From: Oligoflexia bacterium
GTDB taxonomy: Bacteria; Bdellovibrionota; UBA1018
Assembly (NCBI GenBank): GCA_903898645.1
Contig: CAIUGE010000114.1
Coordinates: 1 to 46,924 of the forward strand
Length of the DNA: 46,924 bases
Reading direction: 5' to 3'
The position numbers were made by a program, and so were the translations under genes. The notes below the pieces were generated by a model. The model ran no database searches, was not told the DNA's origin, and saw nothing but the letters and a program-made list of their open reading frames with translations. Positions 6,578 through 14,803 of this stretch are shown here, one piece after another. Position 1 is the stretch's first letter, and each line of letters begins with the position of its first letter.

Positions 6578-8815
6578 CTAATAGTAAAGAACCTGAAGAT
6601 TAAGGTACGGTACGATTTTGGTTGTTGTTGTAGTCGTGCCGACTGTTGTTGTAATGTTTGCCTTCATGATTGTTGCAGTTAATGGATTCATAAGGGCGCT
6701 GATAACTTGGGTTGCTGTGGGCGAGGTCGTGTGCGTTTTCATATAATAGTCAACATAAAGGCCCACTGCCCCTGCTGTATAGGCAGATCCGACAAGGGAA
6801 GAGACGGGTGTATTGAGAGGGCCTGCGTAGATTCCACTTGTGGCTTGGATGCACGATGTTCCGCTTGCTGTGCTTGCAGCGGTTGTGGTGCCGGTACATG
6901 CCATAGGGAGGTCGTAGTAGGCATCAAATGTAGGTGCGGCTAAAAAATGTGCTCCTCCAAAGCTGCATGGTGTAGAGGAGCTGCAATTGTAGTAGTTGAA
7001 TGTTGTTTGGTCAATAGCGAGGTCGGTGCTTGCTGGTACTGGAAGTGTTGCGATGACTTGATTGTACCAGCTTTTACCCCATACTGTGTTTATGGCAAAC
7101 GCATTAGGTATGATGCCGTAACCGGTCATATAGGAATTCGCTAGATCGAAGGTAGTGGATGAGCTGCCGCTATTTGAATATTTTGTGCCAGGAGGGACGA
7201 TAAGGATGAGATTTGGTGGAGGGATAATATTTTGAATAGCGCTCAGATAGGTGTTGTTTGCTGCTATGATAGGCGTAACAAAGTCAGTGATGATAACGTT
7301 CATTGATGAATTACTGCTGCTGATGTTCACTATCTGCTGAAGCGCCTTAAGAAAGCTGCCGTAAGATGTATAAAAGCCGCCACCGATAGATGTAAATGTT
7401 GCAATATTATAGAAATAGATATTTTTTTGATTCGCAGTATTATGACAAAGACCGTAGTAGCTATACGGTCCTCCTGCTCCTGCGATGACGCCTGCTGCAG
7501 CAGTGGGGAATTCAAGATAGGTGGCGTTGGCTGCAGTAATATTTGTATTTGTTACTGACGACCAAGGTGACTGACTGACGCCTAAGGGGGAAGATCCGCT
7601 GTTGACTGTAGCGTCTGTGATGTCTGTTTCACCAGCAACAATACTTGAGATAAACGGATTATTGAAGTCCATTCCGCCCTGCGCTACAATGAAAAAGTTT
7701 GTATTATTGCATGTTGTCGTTGATTGCCATGCAGCTGCAGCATGGATATCAACTGTGCCTGGCTTCATAGACGCTTGGCCAGCGACAAGTGGAGTCGTCG
7801 TAGCAGATAAGGTATTGGCAGGAACTTCTGTAAGGATTTGGGGTGTGTACACAGTAGTGTTGAGACCATCGCTAACAGTAATAGTGATGGTTACTGGAGC
7901 CGCAGGGACCGTTGATTGCGTTGTGATTATCATGGAATTTGTACTTGTTAGGGTAACAGTATTGCCAGCTGGTACTGAGGCGAAGGTGATGGCGTAGTTG
8001 CCGGTGCCACCAGTTATAGTGACTGTATAAGATTGGCCTATGAGTAAATGATCTTTGACTTCGGGGGCGGGTGTGATGTTTGCCGTCATTGGAGGAAGAA
8101 CAGTGATCACGAGATTTGATGAGGCTATAGCTCCTGACGTCGTTGAGTAGGAGTCTGTGATTGTCGCGTTTTGGGGGGTTGTTGCGCTCCCTATGCTTGG
8201 GGTGAGGAGAAAGGGTGCTATTGGAGTTGCAGGTGGTGTCGTTGCCAGTGCTGTTATTGCTATGACTGGGGCTGTAGCGGACGTTATGGTTGCGAGGGTG
8301 TTTGGTACTATGGTCGGGAGTTTTTCTGTCCCAGAATAAACTGATGTGATGCTGCAGGTAGTATTAGTGGGGGTTCCTGAAAGGGTCGAGAGAGCTGGAT
8401 TGTTGGATAAGGCTTCAACCTGGGTGAGAGCTATGCCTGCTGCATTGAGGCACGAAACATTAAAAAGATTCACAATCACGTTCAGTGTGGCTGTCTTGTT
8501 CGTGCTGTCTGTGACAACGATTGTTGCGTAGGATGCTGTGGTAATATGAGGCGCTTGAAATACTCCTGTTGATGGAGTGACGGTTGCGCCAGCCATGCTG
8601 GTAGTATACGTGTAGGGGGCTTTCCCGTTGAGGATGGCGATGGTGCATGAGTCAGAGCTAAGGACCTGGTTGATAAGTCCTGTGAGAGGGTTGATGCATG
8701 CAGCGGTCATGGTGGGTAATGGTGCTGCGACAGGAGCTATTTTTGAGACTGATGAGTTTGTTGTCGCGACAGGGAGACATGCTGACAGGACCATGCATAG
8801 GTATAAAGAACGCAT
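6578..8815 (-). CDS. large lipoprotein with Ig-like repeats and degenerate subtilase fold, 745 aa
   Basis: The ATG at 8815 gives MRSLYLCMVLSAC, a short lipoprotein signal with Cys 13. Ig-like or cadherin-like units follow, with GKAPYTYTTSMAG..STGVFQAP and VVTDSTNKTATLNV near residues 60-115 and TGGTGNYAITF..ITVSDG near 268-318. The C-terminal half has subtilase landmarks: HAAAAW, FFIVAQGGMDFNNP, FPTAAAGVIAG, NLILIVPPGTKY and VGSAYTAGAVGLY. The catalytic Asp is Q379, His is F436, Asn is T544 and Ser is L674 by my alignment, so peptidase activity is not expected. It is first of the cassette that continues through 4035 and probably into prfC. A promoter and an inverted repeat lie directly upstream. 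An alternative TTG start at 8842 would sit inside that promoter and is rejected. Confidence 0.78.
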   Translation of the reverse strand: MRSLYLCMVLSACLPVATTNSSVSKIAPVAAPLPTMTAACINPLTGLINQVLSSDSCTIAILNGKAPYTYTTSMAGATVTPSTGVFQAPHITTASYATIVVTDSTNKTATLNVIVNLFNVSCLNAAGIALTQVEALSNNPALSTLSGTPTNTTCSITSVYSGTEKLPTIVPNTLATITSATAPVIAITALATTPPATPIAPFLLTPSIGSATTPQNATITDSYSTTSGAIASSNLVITVLPPMTANITPAPEVKDHLLIGQSYTVTITGGTGNYAITFASVPAGNTVTLTSTNSMIITTQSTVPAAPVTITITVSDGLNTTVYTPQILTEVPANTLSATTTPLVAGQASMKPGTVDIHAAAAWQSTTTCNNTNFFIVAQGGMDFNNPFISSIVAGETDITDATVNSGSSPLGVSQSPWSSVTNTNITAANATYLEFPTAAAGVIAGAGGPYSYYGLCHNTANQKNIYFYNIATFTSIGGGFYTSYGSFLKALQQIVNISSSNSSMNVIITDFVTPIIAANNTYLSAIQNIIPPPNLILIVPPGTKYSNSGSSSTTFDLANSYMTGYGIIPNAFAINTVWGKSWYNQVIATLPVPASTDLAIDQTTFNYYNCSSSTPCSFGGAHFLAAPTFDAYYDLPMACTGTTTAASTASGTSCIQATSGIYAGPLNTPVSSLVGSAYTAGAVGLYVDYYMKTHTTSPTATQVISALMNPLTATIMKANITTTVGTTTTTTKIVPYLNLQVLYY

Positions 8816-8824
8816 ATATACGTT

Positions 8825-8852
8825 ATCGTAATATTCTGACAAAAATAGTCAA
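8825..8852 (-). promoter_or_regulatory. sigma70-like promoter of the pseudo-subtilase cassette
   Basis: On the minus strand TTGACT (8852-8847), a 16-base spacer and TACGAT (8830-8825) match the -35 and -10 consensus at 5/6 and 4/6. The expected transcription start is within a few bases of the ATG at 8815, and no Shine-Dalgarno sequence lies between. The element overlaps the inverted repeat at 8829-8858. Confidence 0.45.
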
Positions 8853-8858
8853 ATATTA
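8829..8858. repeat. inverted repeat overlapping the cassette promoter
   Basis: TAATATTCTGAC (8829-8840) and GTCAAATATTA (8848-8858) are inverted copies, perfect except for one bulged base, separated by seven bases. The arms cover both the -35 box and the spacer of the promoter, so an operator is plausible. It could instead be a weak AT-rich hairpin ending transcription of the nucleotidase gene. Confidence 0.5.
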
Positions 8859-8873
8859 GGACGGGTGTCGTAT

Positions 8874-10247
8874 TTACATATGTGTCGTATGTGGCAGTGA
8901 GCCTCGATGGGAGCGGATATAGGCAAAGGGTGTAGCATGGAAGAAATTTGAGACGCGGGATGTGTACACGTCAGCATACCGCTCCATCTGGTAGGCCAGA
9001 TAACTTTTATCATTTCCGGCTCGAAAGAGGAGGCCCCAGTGTTCATTATGGAGACGGGACGCTTGCTCGGCCAAGGGCCCGATCTGCATGTCAAGTGTGT
9101 CAATAGCGGCGCGAAGTGCATGGAGACGTTCTGTGGAGTGGCTTTGTAAAAGTGCGAGGCGCTCTTGGCAGATTTCATGTTCGAGGGACTCTTTTTGGCG
9201 CATGAGTGCATCAAGAAGGATTTGGTTTTGCTCAAAAGATTGTTCTGCTGCTATTTCGCCTTCAAGCTCGCGGAGGATGAGGGCAGTGCGCCACCGGAGG
9301 GCATTTTTTGATACATGCACATCGCCGAACATATGGTCACCAATGTAGAGGATATCGTCTCCTGTCAGACCTAGGGCGCGTTCGACACCTTGGGCAGAGC
9401 CACCGAGGTAGGCGACGCCTTTTTCAAGAGGTTCTCCTGGCCGCATGGGGCGGACGAGTGTGGGTATGGTCGAGTTGGTGATCGCAAAAAAGGGCTTCAT
9501 TGCTTCACTTGCTGTGAAGAAAAGTGGTTTTCTTGCTTCGACAATAATCAGATCAAAAAGGGATTGCCAGCTTGTGCCTAAAAAACGGTCAAAGCAGGTG
9601 CTCATCATGCTTTGTGTGTAGTTCCATTCAGAGTTGGTGATGAGGACAAGCTTTTTACCTGCGCGGTGTTGATCAAGGAGGGTGCGAGGAACCTCGGGGT
9701 CAAGTGCAATATAGCGTTCAGGGTCGGCTTGGATGTCAGCTTTGACAGCGCCTTCCAGATGTGCTTCTTGAAGCACGGAGACGATTTTATCGTAGAGGGT
9801 GGAATAGGAGAGGGGTTCTGGAATGAGCTTTTGGTCAAGCAGGTCGACGAGCTGGGTATAGATACATCCTTCTGAGAGAGAAAAAAGCGTATTGAGAAAG
9901 ACCCAGCGGGAGTCAGCCAAATCAATGATTGTGCGGCCATAGATTATACGTTGAGATTCGAGGTCAAGGAGTTTGGTGCCATGGCGGGCTTGCTTGATGA
10001 ATCCGAAGCGATTGGCTTTGACTAAATTGCCGTGGAGGCGGTCAATGATAAGACCTCGACATGCCTGGGTTGCATCAAAGCGCAGATGCTTGATGGGCCA
10101 TTTTTCGCTGAGAAGTTTTTGTTGTAAAAAGACATATGCGCGGCCTTCCCAGAGTTCGGGATGGTAGTGGATGAGGGTGTAATCCATATCATAGCCAATG
10201 GCGCCTATATGACGTAAATTCAGAGTACGATTGCAGTAAAGGTTCAC
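8874..10247 (-). CDS. HAD-superfamily 5'-nucleotidase (HAD-IG / cN-II type)
   Basis: The 457-residue protein matches the HAD-IG family related to eukaryotic cytosolic IMP/GMP 5'-nucleotidase II, which dephosphorylates purine nucleoside monophosphates. It carries the nucleophile motif DMDYT (D20, D22) near the N terminus. Later come KLVLITNSEWNYT (motif II) and GDDILYIGDHMFGDV (acid motif binding magnesium). A coiled helical region (about 325-395) precedes the C terminus, as in family members. The start is GTG at 10247 with AGGAG about eight bases upstream, and it overlaps the stop of the rsm22-like gene by four bases, so the two form an operon. The Legionella and Bdellovibrio lineages are known to carry this family. 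Confidence 0.88.
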   Translation of the reverse strand: MNLYCNRTLNLRHIGAIGYDMDYTLIHYHPELWEGRAYVFLQQKLLSEKWPIKHLRFDATQACRGLIIDRLHGNLVKANRFGFIKQARHGTKLLDLESQRIIYGRTIIDLADSRWVFLNTLFSLSEGCIYTQLVDLLDQKLIPEPLSYSTLYDKIVSVLQEAHLEGAVKADIQADPERYIALDPEVPRTLLDQHRAGKKLVLITNSEWNYTQSMMSTCFDRFLGTSWQSLFDLIIVEARKPLFFTASEAMKPFFAITNSTIPTLVRPMRPGEPLEKGVAYLGGSAQGVERALGLTGDDILYIGDHMFGDVHVSKNALRWRTALILRELEGEIAAEQSFEQNQILLDALMRQKESLEHEICQERLALLQSHSTERLHALRAAIDTLDMQIGPLAEQASRLHNEHWGLLFRAGNDKSYLAYQMERYADVYTSRVSNFFHATPFAYIRSHRGSLPHTTHM

Positions 10248-11356
10248 TCAATAACTCCTTTTAGCGAGATGACAGTACCACGTCGAGCGGTTGCGTGGAT
10301 TATTTTTCTCGCAGTCTTGGGCTCACAGATAAGGACAGATTGGTCGTCTGTGAGTCTATCGCTCACTACGAGCCGTATATCAGGATTGTTGATTTTTAAA
10401 GCAGGTGTGTGAGGAGATGCAAGCCAGAGGTAGGAGTATTTCACCCAGGTGCGTTCACTGCCGAGTTTTTGGGAGAATTTTTTAAACAATTTGCCATCAA
10501 TATGAGAAGGAAAGGAAAAGTGGCACCAGTCACGGCCTGTGGCTAAGGGGCATTTACCTGCATGGAGGCATGGTCCCCAAATCGTTGCTGGATTGTCCGA
10601 TTTGATATGGGTCTCGAGGAAACTGTCACGGAGTGAGCCTAGTTTTTGGGATGAACTCCGGGCGGCGGGTTCCACAAAGAGGATACCTGCATGCTGGGAG
10701 CGTTTATACAAATCTTGCCAAAATGGGGCCTGCTTGGCTCGTGGGGCATCTGCTTCATTCAGGAGGTTGCCTAAAATAGTGAAATCAATTTTTTCAGGCA
10801 GAGGCGCTTCCCAAAAAGTGGAGGCATGACGGTGGACGGTAAGTTTTATGCCAAGATGTTCGGCAAAGCGGTTAAGCAGCGCCTCGCCGTCGCGCATGAT
10901 GTGGGCATTAGTGTCAACCAAATGGATTGTGAGTTCGGGTTTATGGTCAAGGCGAGCAAGGAAGATCAGGAGAGTTAAGGAGGCGGTCGCTGGGCCTGAA
11001 CCAAGGTCAAGGATAGTTATATGCTTGAGCGGAAGGAGTGAGGCGAGGGCTGCTTCATGGAGGCGAAAGAGATTGAGGAATTTAGCTGCAGAGAGAGGGA
11101 GGAAGTAGAGCATGTAGGCTGAGCGGTAGCGAGCATGCTGAAAGTAGGCGGGTACTTTGTGTGGGCGATCTTCCGTGAAGAGTGCTGAGAGGGCAAGGAT
11201 ACTTTGAGAGAAAAAGGAGGTATCGACCTCACTAAATGGTTTCAGGCGCCATGCAGGTTTTGGGCTGTAGGTTTCTTTGACATAGCTCGGGATCAGTGTG
11301 TCGACAAGGTGAAGCCATTCAGGAGGATAGGAGCTGATACGTTTCTTTGTTTTCAT
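10244..11356 (-). CDS. Rsm22-type ribosomal small-subunit methyltransferase-like protein
   Basis: The protein (370 aa from ATG 11356) has a Rossmann methyltransferase core with motif I ITILDLGSGPATASL near residues 113-127 and an acidic IHLVDTN strand. It also has the cysteine signature of the Rsm22 family, GPCLHAGKCPLATGRDWCHF, which binds an Fe-S cluster or zinc in mitochondrial homologues. The family acts in small ribosomal subunit assembly; methylation itself is uncertain for some members. The start MKTKKRISSYPPEW is preferred over an in-frame upstream start at 11407, which would overlap the divergent gene. It overlaps the downstream nucleotidase gene by four bases. Confidence 0.82.
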   Translation of the reverse strand: MKTKKRISSYPPEWLHLVDTLIPSYVKETYSPKPAWRLKPFSEVDTSFFSQSILALSALFTEDRPHKVPAYFQHARYRSAYMLYFLPLSAAKFLNLFRLHEAALASLLPLKHITILDLGSGPATASLTLLIFLARLDHKPELTIHLVDTNAHIMRDGEALLNRFAEHLGIKLTVHRHASTFWEAPLPEKIDFTILGNLLNEADAPRAKQAPFWQDLYKRSQHAGILFVEPAARSSSQKLGSLRDSFLETHIKSDNPATIWGPCLHAGKCPLATGRDWCHFSFPSHIDGKLFKKFSQKLGSERTWVKYSYLWLASPHTPALKINNPDIRLVVSDRLTDDQSVLICEPKTARKIIHATARRGTVISLKGVIE

Positions 11357-11381
11357 TGAGTATCTTGTGTATCCTTTTTTC

Positions 11382-11774
11382 ATGGTGCTGAGGAAAAAAA
11401 GAATCAAGACGCTCTGGCAAGCAAGGAAGCTTTGGCGGTTTCTGTGTCCTCTGTGTGGGACTGAGCGCCGATTGCCATGGCGGCCACAGCCAGGAGGGGT
11501 TCGTCATGCCGCGCAGGTGGGGCTGAGTGCAGCAATGCTTGCATTTCTTTTCTGGCCTCTTATGCGCTGGAAGGGTTTATTTTTCTTTGTACCACTTTGG
11601 ACTTTGTTTGAGATTATCTACAGGATGCGGATGCGTGTTTTTATGCGATGTGACAAATGTGCATTTGACACATTCCTCTACATTACGGACAAAGAGAAGG
11701 CTCTAGGTGAGGTGAAAAAGCACTTCCATGCGCTCTACGTGAGTCAAGGGTTGGTCGACAAGGTTGAGGAATGA
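11382..11774 (+). CDS. small membrane protein with CxxC pairs (zinc-ribbon-like)
   Basis: The 130-residue product from ATG 11382 has a basic N terminus, a CPLC pair near residue 22 and hydrophobic segments at about 45-75 (VGLSAAMLAFLFWPL and GLFFFVPLWTLFEII). A second CDKC pair follows on the far side of the membrane region. The two CxxC pairs could together bind zinc. The family is not one I can name. It is divergent from the rsm22-like gene, with only 25 bases between the two starts, and lies 44 bases upstream of ssb, which has its own promoter. Confidence 0.65.
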   Translation: MVLRKKRIKTLWQARKLWRFLCPLCGTERRLPWRPQPGGVRHAAQVGLSAAMLAFLFWPLMRWKGLFFFVPLWTLFEIIYRMRMRVFMRCDKCAFDTFLYITDKEKALGEVKKHFHALYVSQGLVDKVEE

Positions 11775-11782
11775 AAAAGGTG

Positions 11783-11812
11783 TTGACGCTACGCGAGACT
11801 TTGCGTTAAATA
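11783..11812 (+). promoter_or_regulatory. promoter of ssb, near-leaderless
   Basis: TTGACG (11783-11788), an 18-base spacer and TAAATA (11807-11812) precede the ATG at 11819 by only six bases. No Shine-Dalgarno sequence is visible. The -10 match is weak (3/6), so the exact box could shift by one base. Confidence 0.4.
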
Positions 11813-11818
11813 CTTGGC

Positions 11819-12277
11819 ATGTCAGTTAATAAAGTGATTATTGTTGGGCGTTTGGGGCAAAAACCTGAAGTGAAGTACACTCCAGGGGGTGCGTCAGTTG
11901 CAAATTTCGGTGTTGCAACAAATGAGTCTTGGGTTGATAAGTCGGGTCAGAAGCAAGAACGTACCGAATGGCATCGAGTTTCTGTTTGGGGTAAGACGGC
12001 AGATAATTGCCACGCGTATCTTGACAAGGGAAGTCAGGTCTATGTCGAAGGGCGTTTACAGACAAGATCTTGGCAGGATAAAGAAGGACAGACACGTTAT
12101 ACAACTGAGATCCAAGCGCAGACAGTGCAGTTTCTTTCAACGCCACAGCAGGGTGCACGGCCAGCAAAGACCGAGTCATTTGATGCGGGATTTGCGCCAC
12201 AGTATGCAGCTCCTGAAGCTTTTCCGAGTCAGCCATCGCAAGATTCGACATTCACTGAAGAAGATCTTCCATTTTGA
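11819..12277 (+). CDS. ssb: single-stranded DNA-binding protein
   Basis: The 152-residue protein is a bacterial SSB with one OB fold ([20 protein letters not shown], then [19 protein letters not shown] and [19 protein letters not shown]). A flexible Gln/Pro-rich linker follows, and the acidic tip ends EEDLPF, the tail that recruits replication and repair partners. It protects single-stranded DNA during replication, repair and recombination. The length is slightly below the E. coli protein. The gene starts close behind a promoter and appears to be transcribed separately from the next gene. Confidence 0.96.
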   Translation: MSVNKVIIVGRLGQKPEVKYTPGGASVANFGVATNESWVDKSGQKQERTEWHRVSVWGKTADNCHAYLDKGSQVYVEGRLQTRSWQDKEGQTRYTTEIQAQTVQFLSTPQQGARPAKTESFDAGFAPQYAAPEAFPSQPSQDSTFTEEDLPF

Positions 12278-12336
12278 TCGGATTCAGAATATATTCCGTC
12301 TCTGATTGCGTTCCTCTAAAATAAAGTGGGTTTTGC

Positions 12337-13038
12337 GTGCGAACATTAGTGATAATTCCAACATATAATGAGAAGGACAATATTGAGGCACTTCTCAAGG
12401 CCATTGGGGAGAGCGTCTCTGTTGATGTTCTCATTGTTGATGATGGATCGCCTGATGGAACGGGGCAGCTAGCAGATAGTCTAGCTGAGAAGTATCCCTT
12501 TTTACATGTTATGCACCGAGCAGGGAAGCTCGGGCTTGGGACTGCCTATGTGGCAGGCTTTGAGTACGCACTTGCGCGTGAATATGATGCATGTATTGAG
12601 ATGGATGCAGATTTCTCGCACCATCCTCGGTACTTGCCTCAAATGCTGGCTTTGCTTGAGCACTATGATGTTGTTGTTGGGTCTCGTTATGTGACGGGTG
12701 GCGGCACATTGAATTGGAGTTTAGGTAGGAAGCTGCTGAGTCGTTTAGGTGGCATCTATGCGAGGCTTATTTTAGGTGCGCCAATAGCCGATTTTACTGG
12801 TGGATTTAATGGCTGGAGGCGTCATGTTCTTGAAAAAGTGCGCTTTCAGACATTGCGCTCTGATGGTTATTCGTTTCAGATAGAGCTCAAGTACCGTGCA
12901 TTTAAGGCGCAGTGTTCCATTAAAGAGTTTCCTATTCTTTTTGAGGACCGCAAAGTGGGGCATTCAAAAATGAGTCGTAGGATTGTTTTTGAAGCGTTAG
13001 TACGCGTGTGGGGGTTTCGTTATTCCAGGTTTTCTTGA
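12337..13038 (+). CDS. GT2 glycosyltransferase, polyprenol-phosphate mannosyltransferase (Dpm1) type
   Basis: This 233-residue GT-A enzyme is of the DPM1 class, which moves a sugar from a nucleotide donor to polyprenyl phosphate on the cytoplasmic face of the membrane. Visible motifs are IIPTYNEKDNIEAL at the N terminus, LIVDDGSPDGTG for donor binding, GLGTAYVAGF, and EMDADFSHHP with the metal-binding DAD. Further on are VVGSRYVTGGG and the family-typical DFTGGFNGWRR and GYSFQIEL. There are no transmembrane helices at the C terminus, as in the soluble subgroup. The start is GTG at 12337. The sugar transferred and its final acceptor cannot be told from sequence. Confidence 0.9.
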   Translation: MRTLVIIPTYNEKDNIEALLKAIGESVSVDVLIVDDGSPDGTGQLADSLAEKYPFLHVMHRAGKLGLGTAYVAGFEYALAREYDACIEMDADFSHHPRYLPQMLALLEHYDVVVGSRYVTGGGTLNWSLGRKLLSRLGGIYARLILGAPIADFTGGFNGWRRHVLEKVRFQTLRSDGYSFQIELKYRAFKAQCSIKEFPILFEDRKVGHSKMSRRIVFEALVRVWGFRYSRFS

Positions 13039-13064
13039 CAGTGTCTTCTGGAGCTACGTACAAT
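13035..13064 (+). promoter_or_regulatory. promoter of the L,D-transpeptidase-fold gene, leaderless
   Basis: A perfect TTGACA (13035-13040), an 18-base spacer and TACAAT (13059-13064, 5/6) lie directly before the ATG at 13069. The predicted transcription start falls on the start codon itself. The -35 box overlaps the stop codon of the glycosyltransferase gene. Confidence 0.6.
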
Positions 13065-13068
13065 TGAC

Positions 13069-13923
13069 ATGGTGAGAATCGCTCTTTTTATTAGTTTGGT
13101 GAGAATACTTTATGCTGATCCGGCATATGTAGTACTTGTGGACAAGAAGACGAATCATATTCAATTGGCCAGCTATGGGGAAGCAGGCTATAAAATTGTA
13201 AAAACGTTTCATGCTACGCTGGGTCAGGCTTTAGGCGACAAAGAGCAAGAAAACGATTTAAAGACCCCAGAAGGTATTTATTTTTTCACAACTGAGCTGA
13301 GGCCACCGAAACTCCAGCCAAAATTTGGTTCCCTGGGTTTTGCGATGAATTTTCCTAATACATTTGATCGGCATGCTGGGAAGACAGGTTCTGGCATTAT
13401 GTTGCATGCAACCAATGAGCCTGAGAGGTTGAAGCGTAACTATGATTCTCAGGGCTGTGTGGTGGTTAAAAATGAGGAGATTGAGGAAATTAAGTCTTAT
13501 GTTCGGCTCGGGTTGACACCAATTATGATTTTTAGTGAGCTGCAGCTCCCTGCCATACATCCTGATGAGAGTTTAAGGCAGTTTTTTGAGCAGTGGCGTC
13601 AGAGCTGGGAATCGAAGGACATGGAGACGTATAGCGCAGCGTATCATGATGCCTTTTTATCGCAAACTAAGGATAAAAATGCATGGATTGCCTATAAGAA
13701 ACAACTGACAAAGCGTTACAGTACCATTTCAGTGCAAGCAGAACATGTTCGATTTTATGTGCACCCTAAGTACAGTGTGGTTAGTTTCACACAAAATTAT
13801 GTTTCCTATGTGGCGCATGGGCAGTTTGGGCGACGATCCCGGGGTACGAAGTTTTTAACTGTCCTTAAGGTGAATGGAAAGTGGCGTATTTTAGATGAAT
13901 CCTTCAGTGAGCGCACTTCTTGA
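13069..13923 (+). CDS. exported L,D-transpeptidase-fold protein with NTF2-like tail (Csd6/Pgp2/Bd1075 type)
   Basis: The 284-residue protein has a short signal segment (to about YA 16) and a YkuD-type catalytic domain (about 19-155) with H113 in MLHATNE and C130 in YDSQGCVVV. Its C-terminal domain (about 165-282: LRQFFEQWRQSWESKD, then FLTVLKVNGKWRILDE) fits an NTF2-like fold. The same two-domain order occurs in the cell-shape L,D-carboxypeptidases Csd6 of Helicobacter, Pgp2 of Campylobacter and Bd1075 of Bdellovibrio, which trim murein tetrapeptides and produce cell curvature. Carboxypeptidase rather than cross-linking activity is therefore inferred. The downstream beta-lactamase-like gene overlaps it by 29 bases. 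Confidence 0.82.
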   Translation: MVRIALFISLVRILYADPAYVVLVDKKTNHIQLASYGEAGYKIVKTFHATLGQALGDKEQENDLKTPEGIYFFTTELRPPKLQPKFGSLGFAMNFPNTFDRHAGKTGSGIMLHATNEPERLKRNYDSQGCVVVKNEEIEEIKSYVRLGLTPIMIFSELQLPAIHPDESLRQFFEQWRQSWESKDMETYSAAYHDAFLSQTKDKNAWIAYKKQLTKRYSTISVQAEHVRFYVHPKYSVVSFTQNYVSYVAHGQFGRRSRGTKFLTVLKVNGKWRILDESFSERTS

Positions 13924-14797
13924 TGGTGAGCTTGGGGTAACGGCTCCTGTCATTGCAGCTGCTTTTTTTCAAAATAGTGAAAGTGTTTGGACGTATGGAG
14001 ATCACGACGTACTGTTTGACTGTGCGTCATTGACGAAAATCATGGTCGTTGTTCCATTGATCGCTCATGTGCGCCCCTTGCTCCCAGACGGTATAGCGAC
14101 AAAGCTGGGGTGGATGGTGCCAGAAAGCAAAGCGGCTGACTGCCGGATTGATGAGCTGTTAGCGCATTGCTCAGGCTTACCTGCACATGAGCATATTCAG
14201 GGTAACCTTTTTACTATACAGCCACATTTAACCAAGGAGACAAGGTACTCGGATATTGGTTATATGCTCCTAGGTATTTTTCTTGAACGATTAATGGGTG
14301 CATCTTTGGATGTTCTTGCAGCGCGGTATATTTTTGCTGGCATGGATTGTATGTACCGGCCTTTAGGGATGCGTGATGACCGAGTGCTTATTGCGACAAG
14401 TGAGCATCGTTTAGTTGGTGAAGTGAATGATGACAATGCTTGGGCTATGGGCGGGGTAGCAGGACATGCCGGTGTTTTTGCATCCCTCCGTGGTGTGTCT
14501 GCCTGGGTACGAGCGGTCCTGCATGATGAGTTGCGTCTGATGCCTGAGAGTTTTGTGCCATTTCGTGGTGGGACGCGAACATTGGGATTTGATACTGTGA
14601 CGCAGCCGAGTGCGGCAGGCTCCTGGATGCCGCCAACAACTGTTGGGCATTTGGGATTTACCGGTGTTTCTCTTTGGATGGATAAACCCTCTGGCGCAGC
14701 TGCAATTTTGCTGACCAATAGAGTTTTTTATGGTGAATCGCTTGATAATATCCGTCGACTGCGTCCGCTTTTTCATGATGCACTTTTTAAGTCATGA
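13895..14797 (+). CDS. serine beta-lactamase/penicillin-binding-like hydrolase
   Basis: The 300-residue protein has the class C beta-lactamase/DD-peptidase motifs: SLTK at 45-48 (nucleophile Ser and Lys), YSD at 118-120 (equivalent to YxN, with Asp in place of Asn) and HLGFTG late in the chain in the KTG/HxG position. GGVAGHAGVFAS is also typical of the family. There is no signal peptide, so it may act in the cytoplasm on recycled muropeptides or esters, or be exported by another route. It overlaps the preceding murein-hydrolase-like gene by 29 bases in another frame, which implies co-translation and a linked job in wall turnover. Substrate is unknown. Confidence 0.78.
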   Translation: MNPSVSALLDGELGVTAPVIAAAFFQNSESVWTYGDHDVLFDCASLTKIMVVVPLIAHVRPLLPDGIATKLGWMVPESKAADCRIDELLAHCSGLPAHEHIQGNLFTIQPHLTKETRYSDIGYMLLGIFLERLMGASLDVLAARYIFAGMDCMYRPLGMRDDRVLIATSEHRLVGEVNDDNAWAMGGVAGHAGVFASLRGVSAWVRAVLHDELRLMPESFVPFRGGTRTLGFDTVTQPSAAGSWMPPTTVGHLGFTGVSLWMDKPSGAAAILLTNRVFYGESLDNIRRLRPLFHDALFKS

Positions 14798-14803
14798 ATG
14801 AAA

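Noticed and set aside
8816-8842. Upstream TTG start of the large pseudo-subtilase (adds nine residues)
   Set aside because: It lies within the -10/-35 region, has no ribosome site and would push the lipoprotein signal away from the N terminus.
13895-14797. Calling the serine hydrolase an antibiotic-resistance beta-lactamase
   Set aside because: It lacks a signal peptide, has YSD instead of YxN, and sits with wall-turnover genes, so resistance is not supported.
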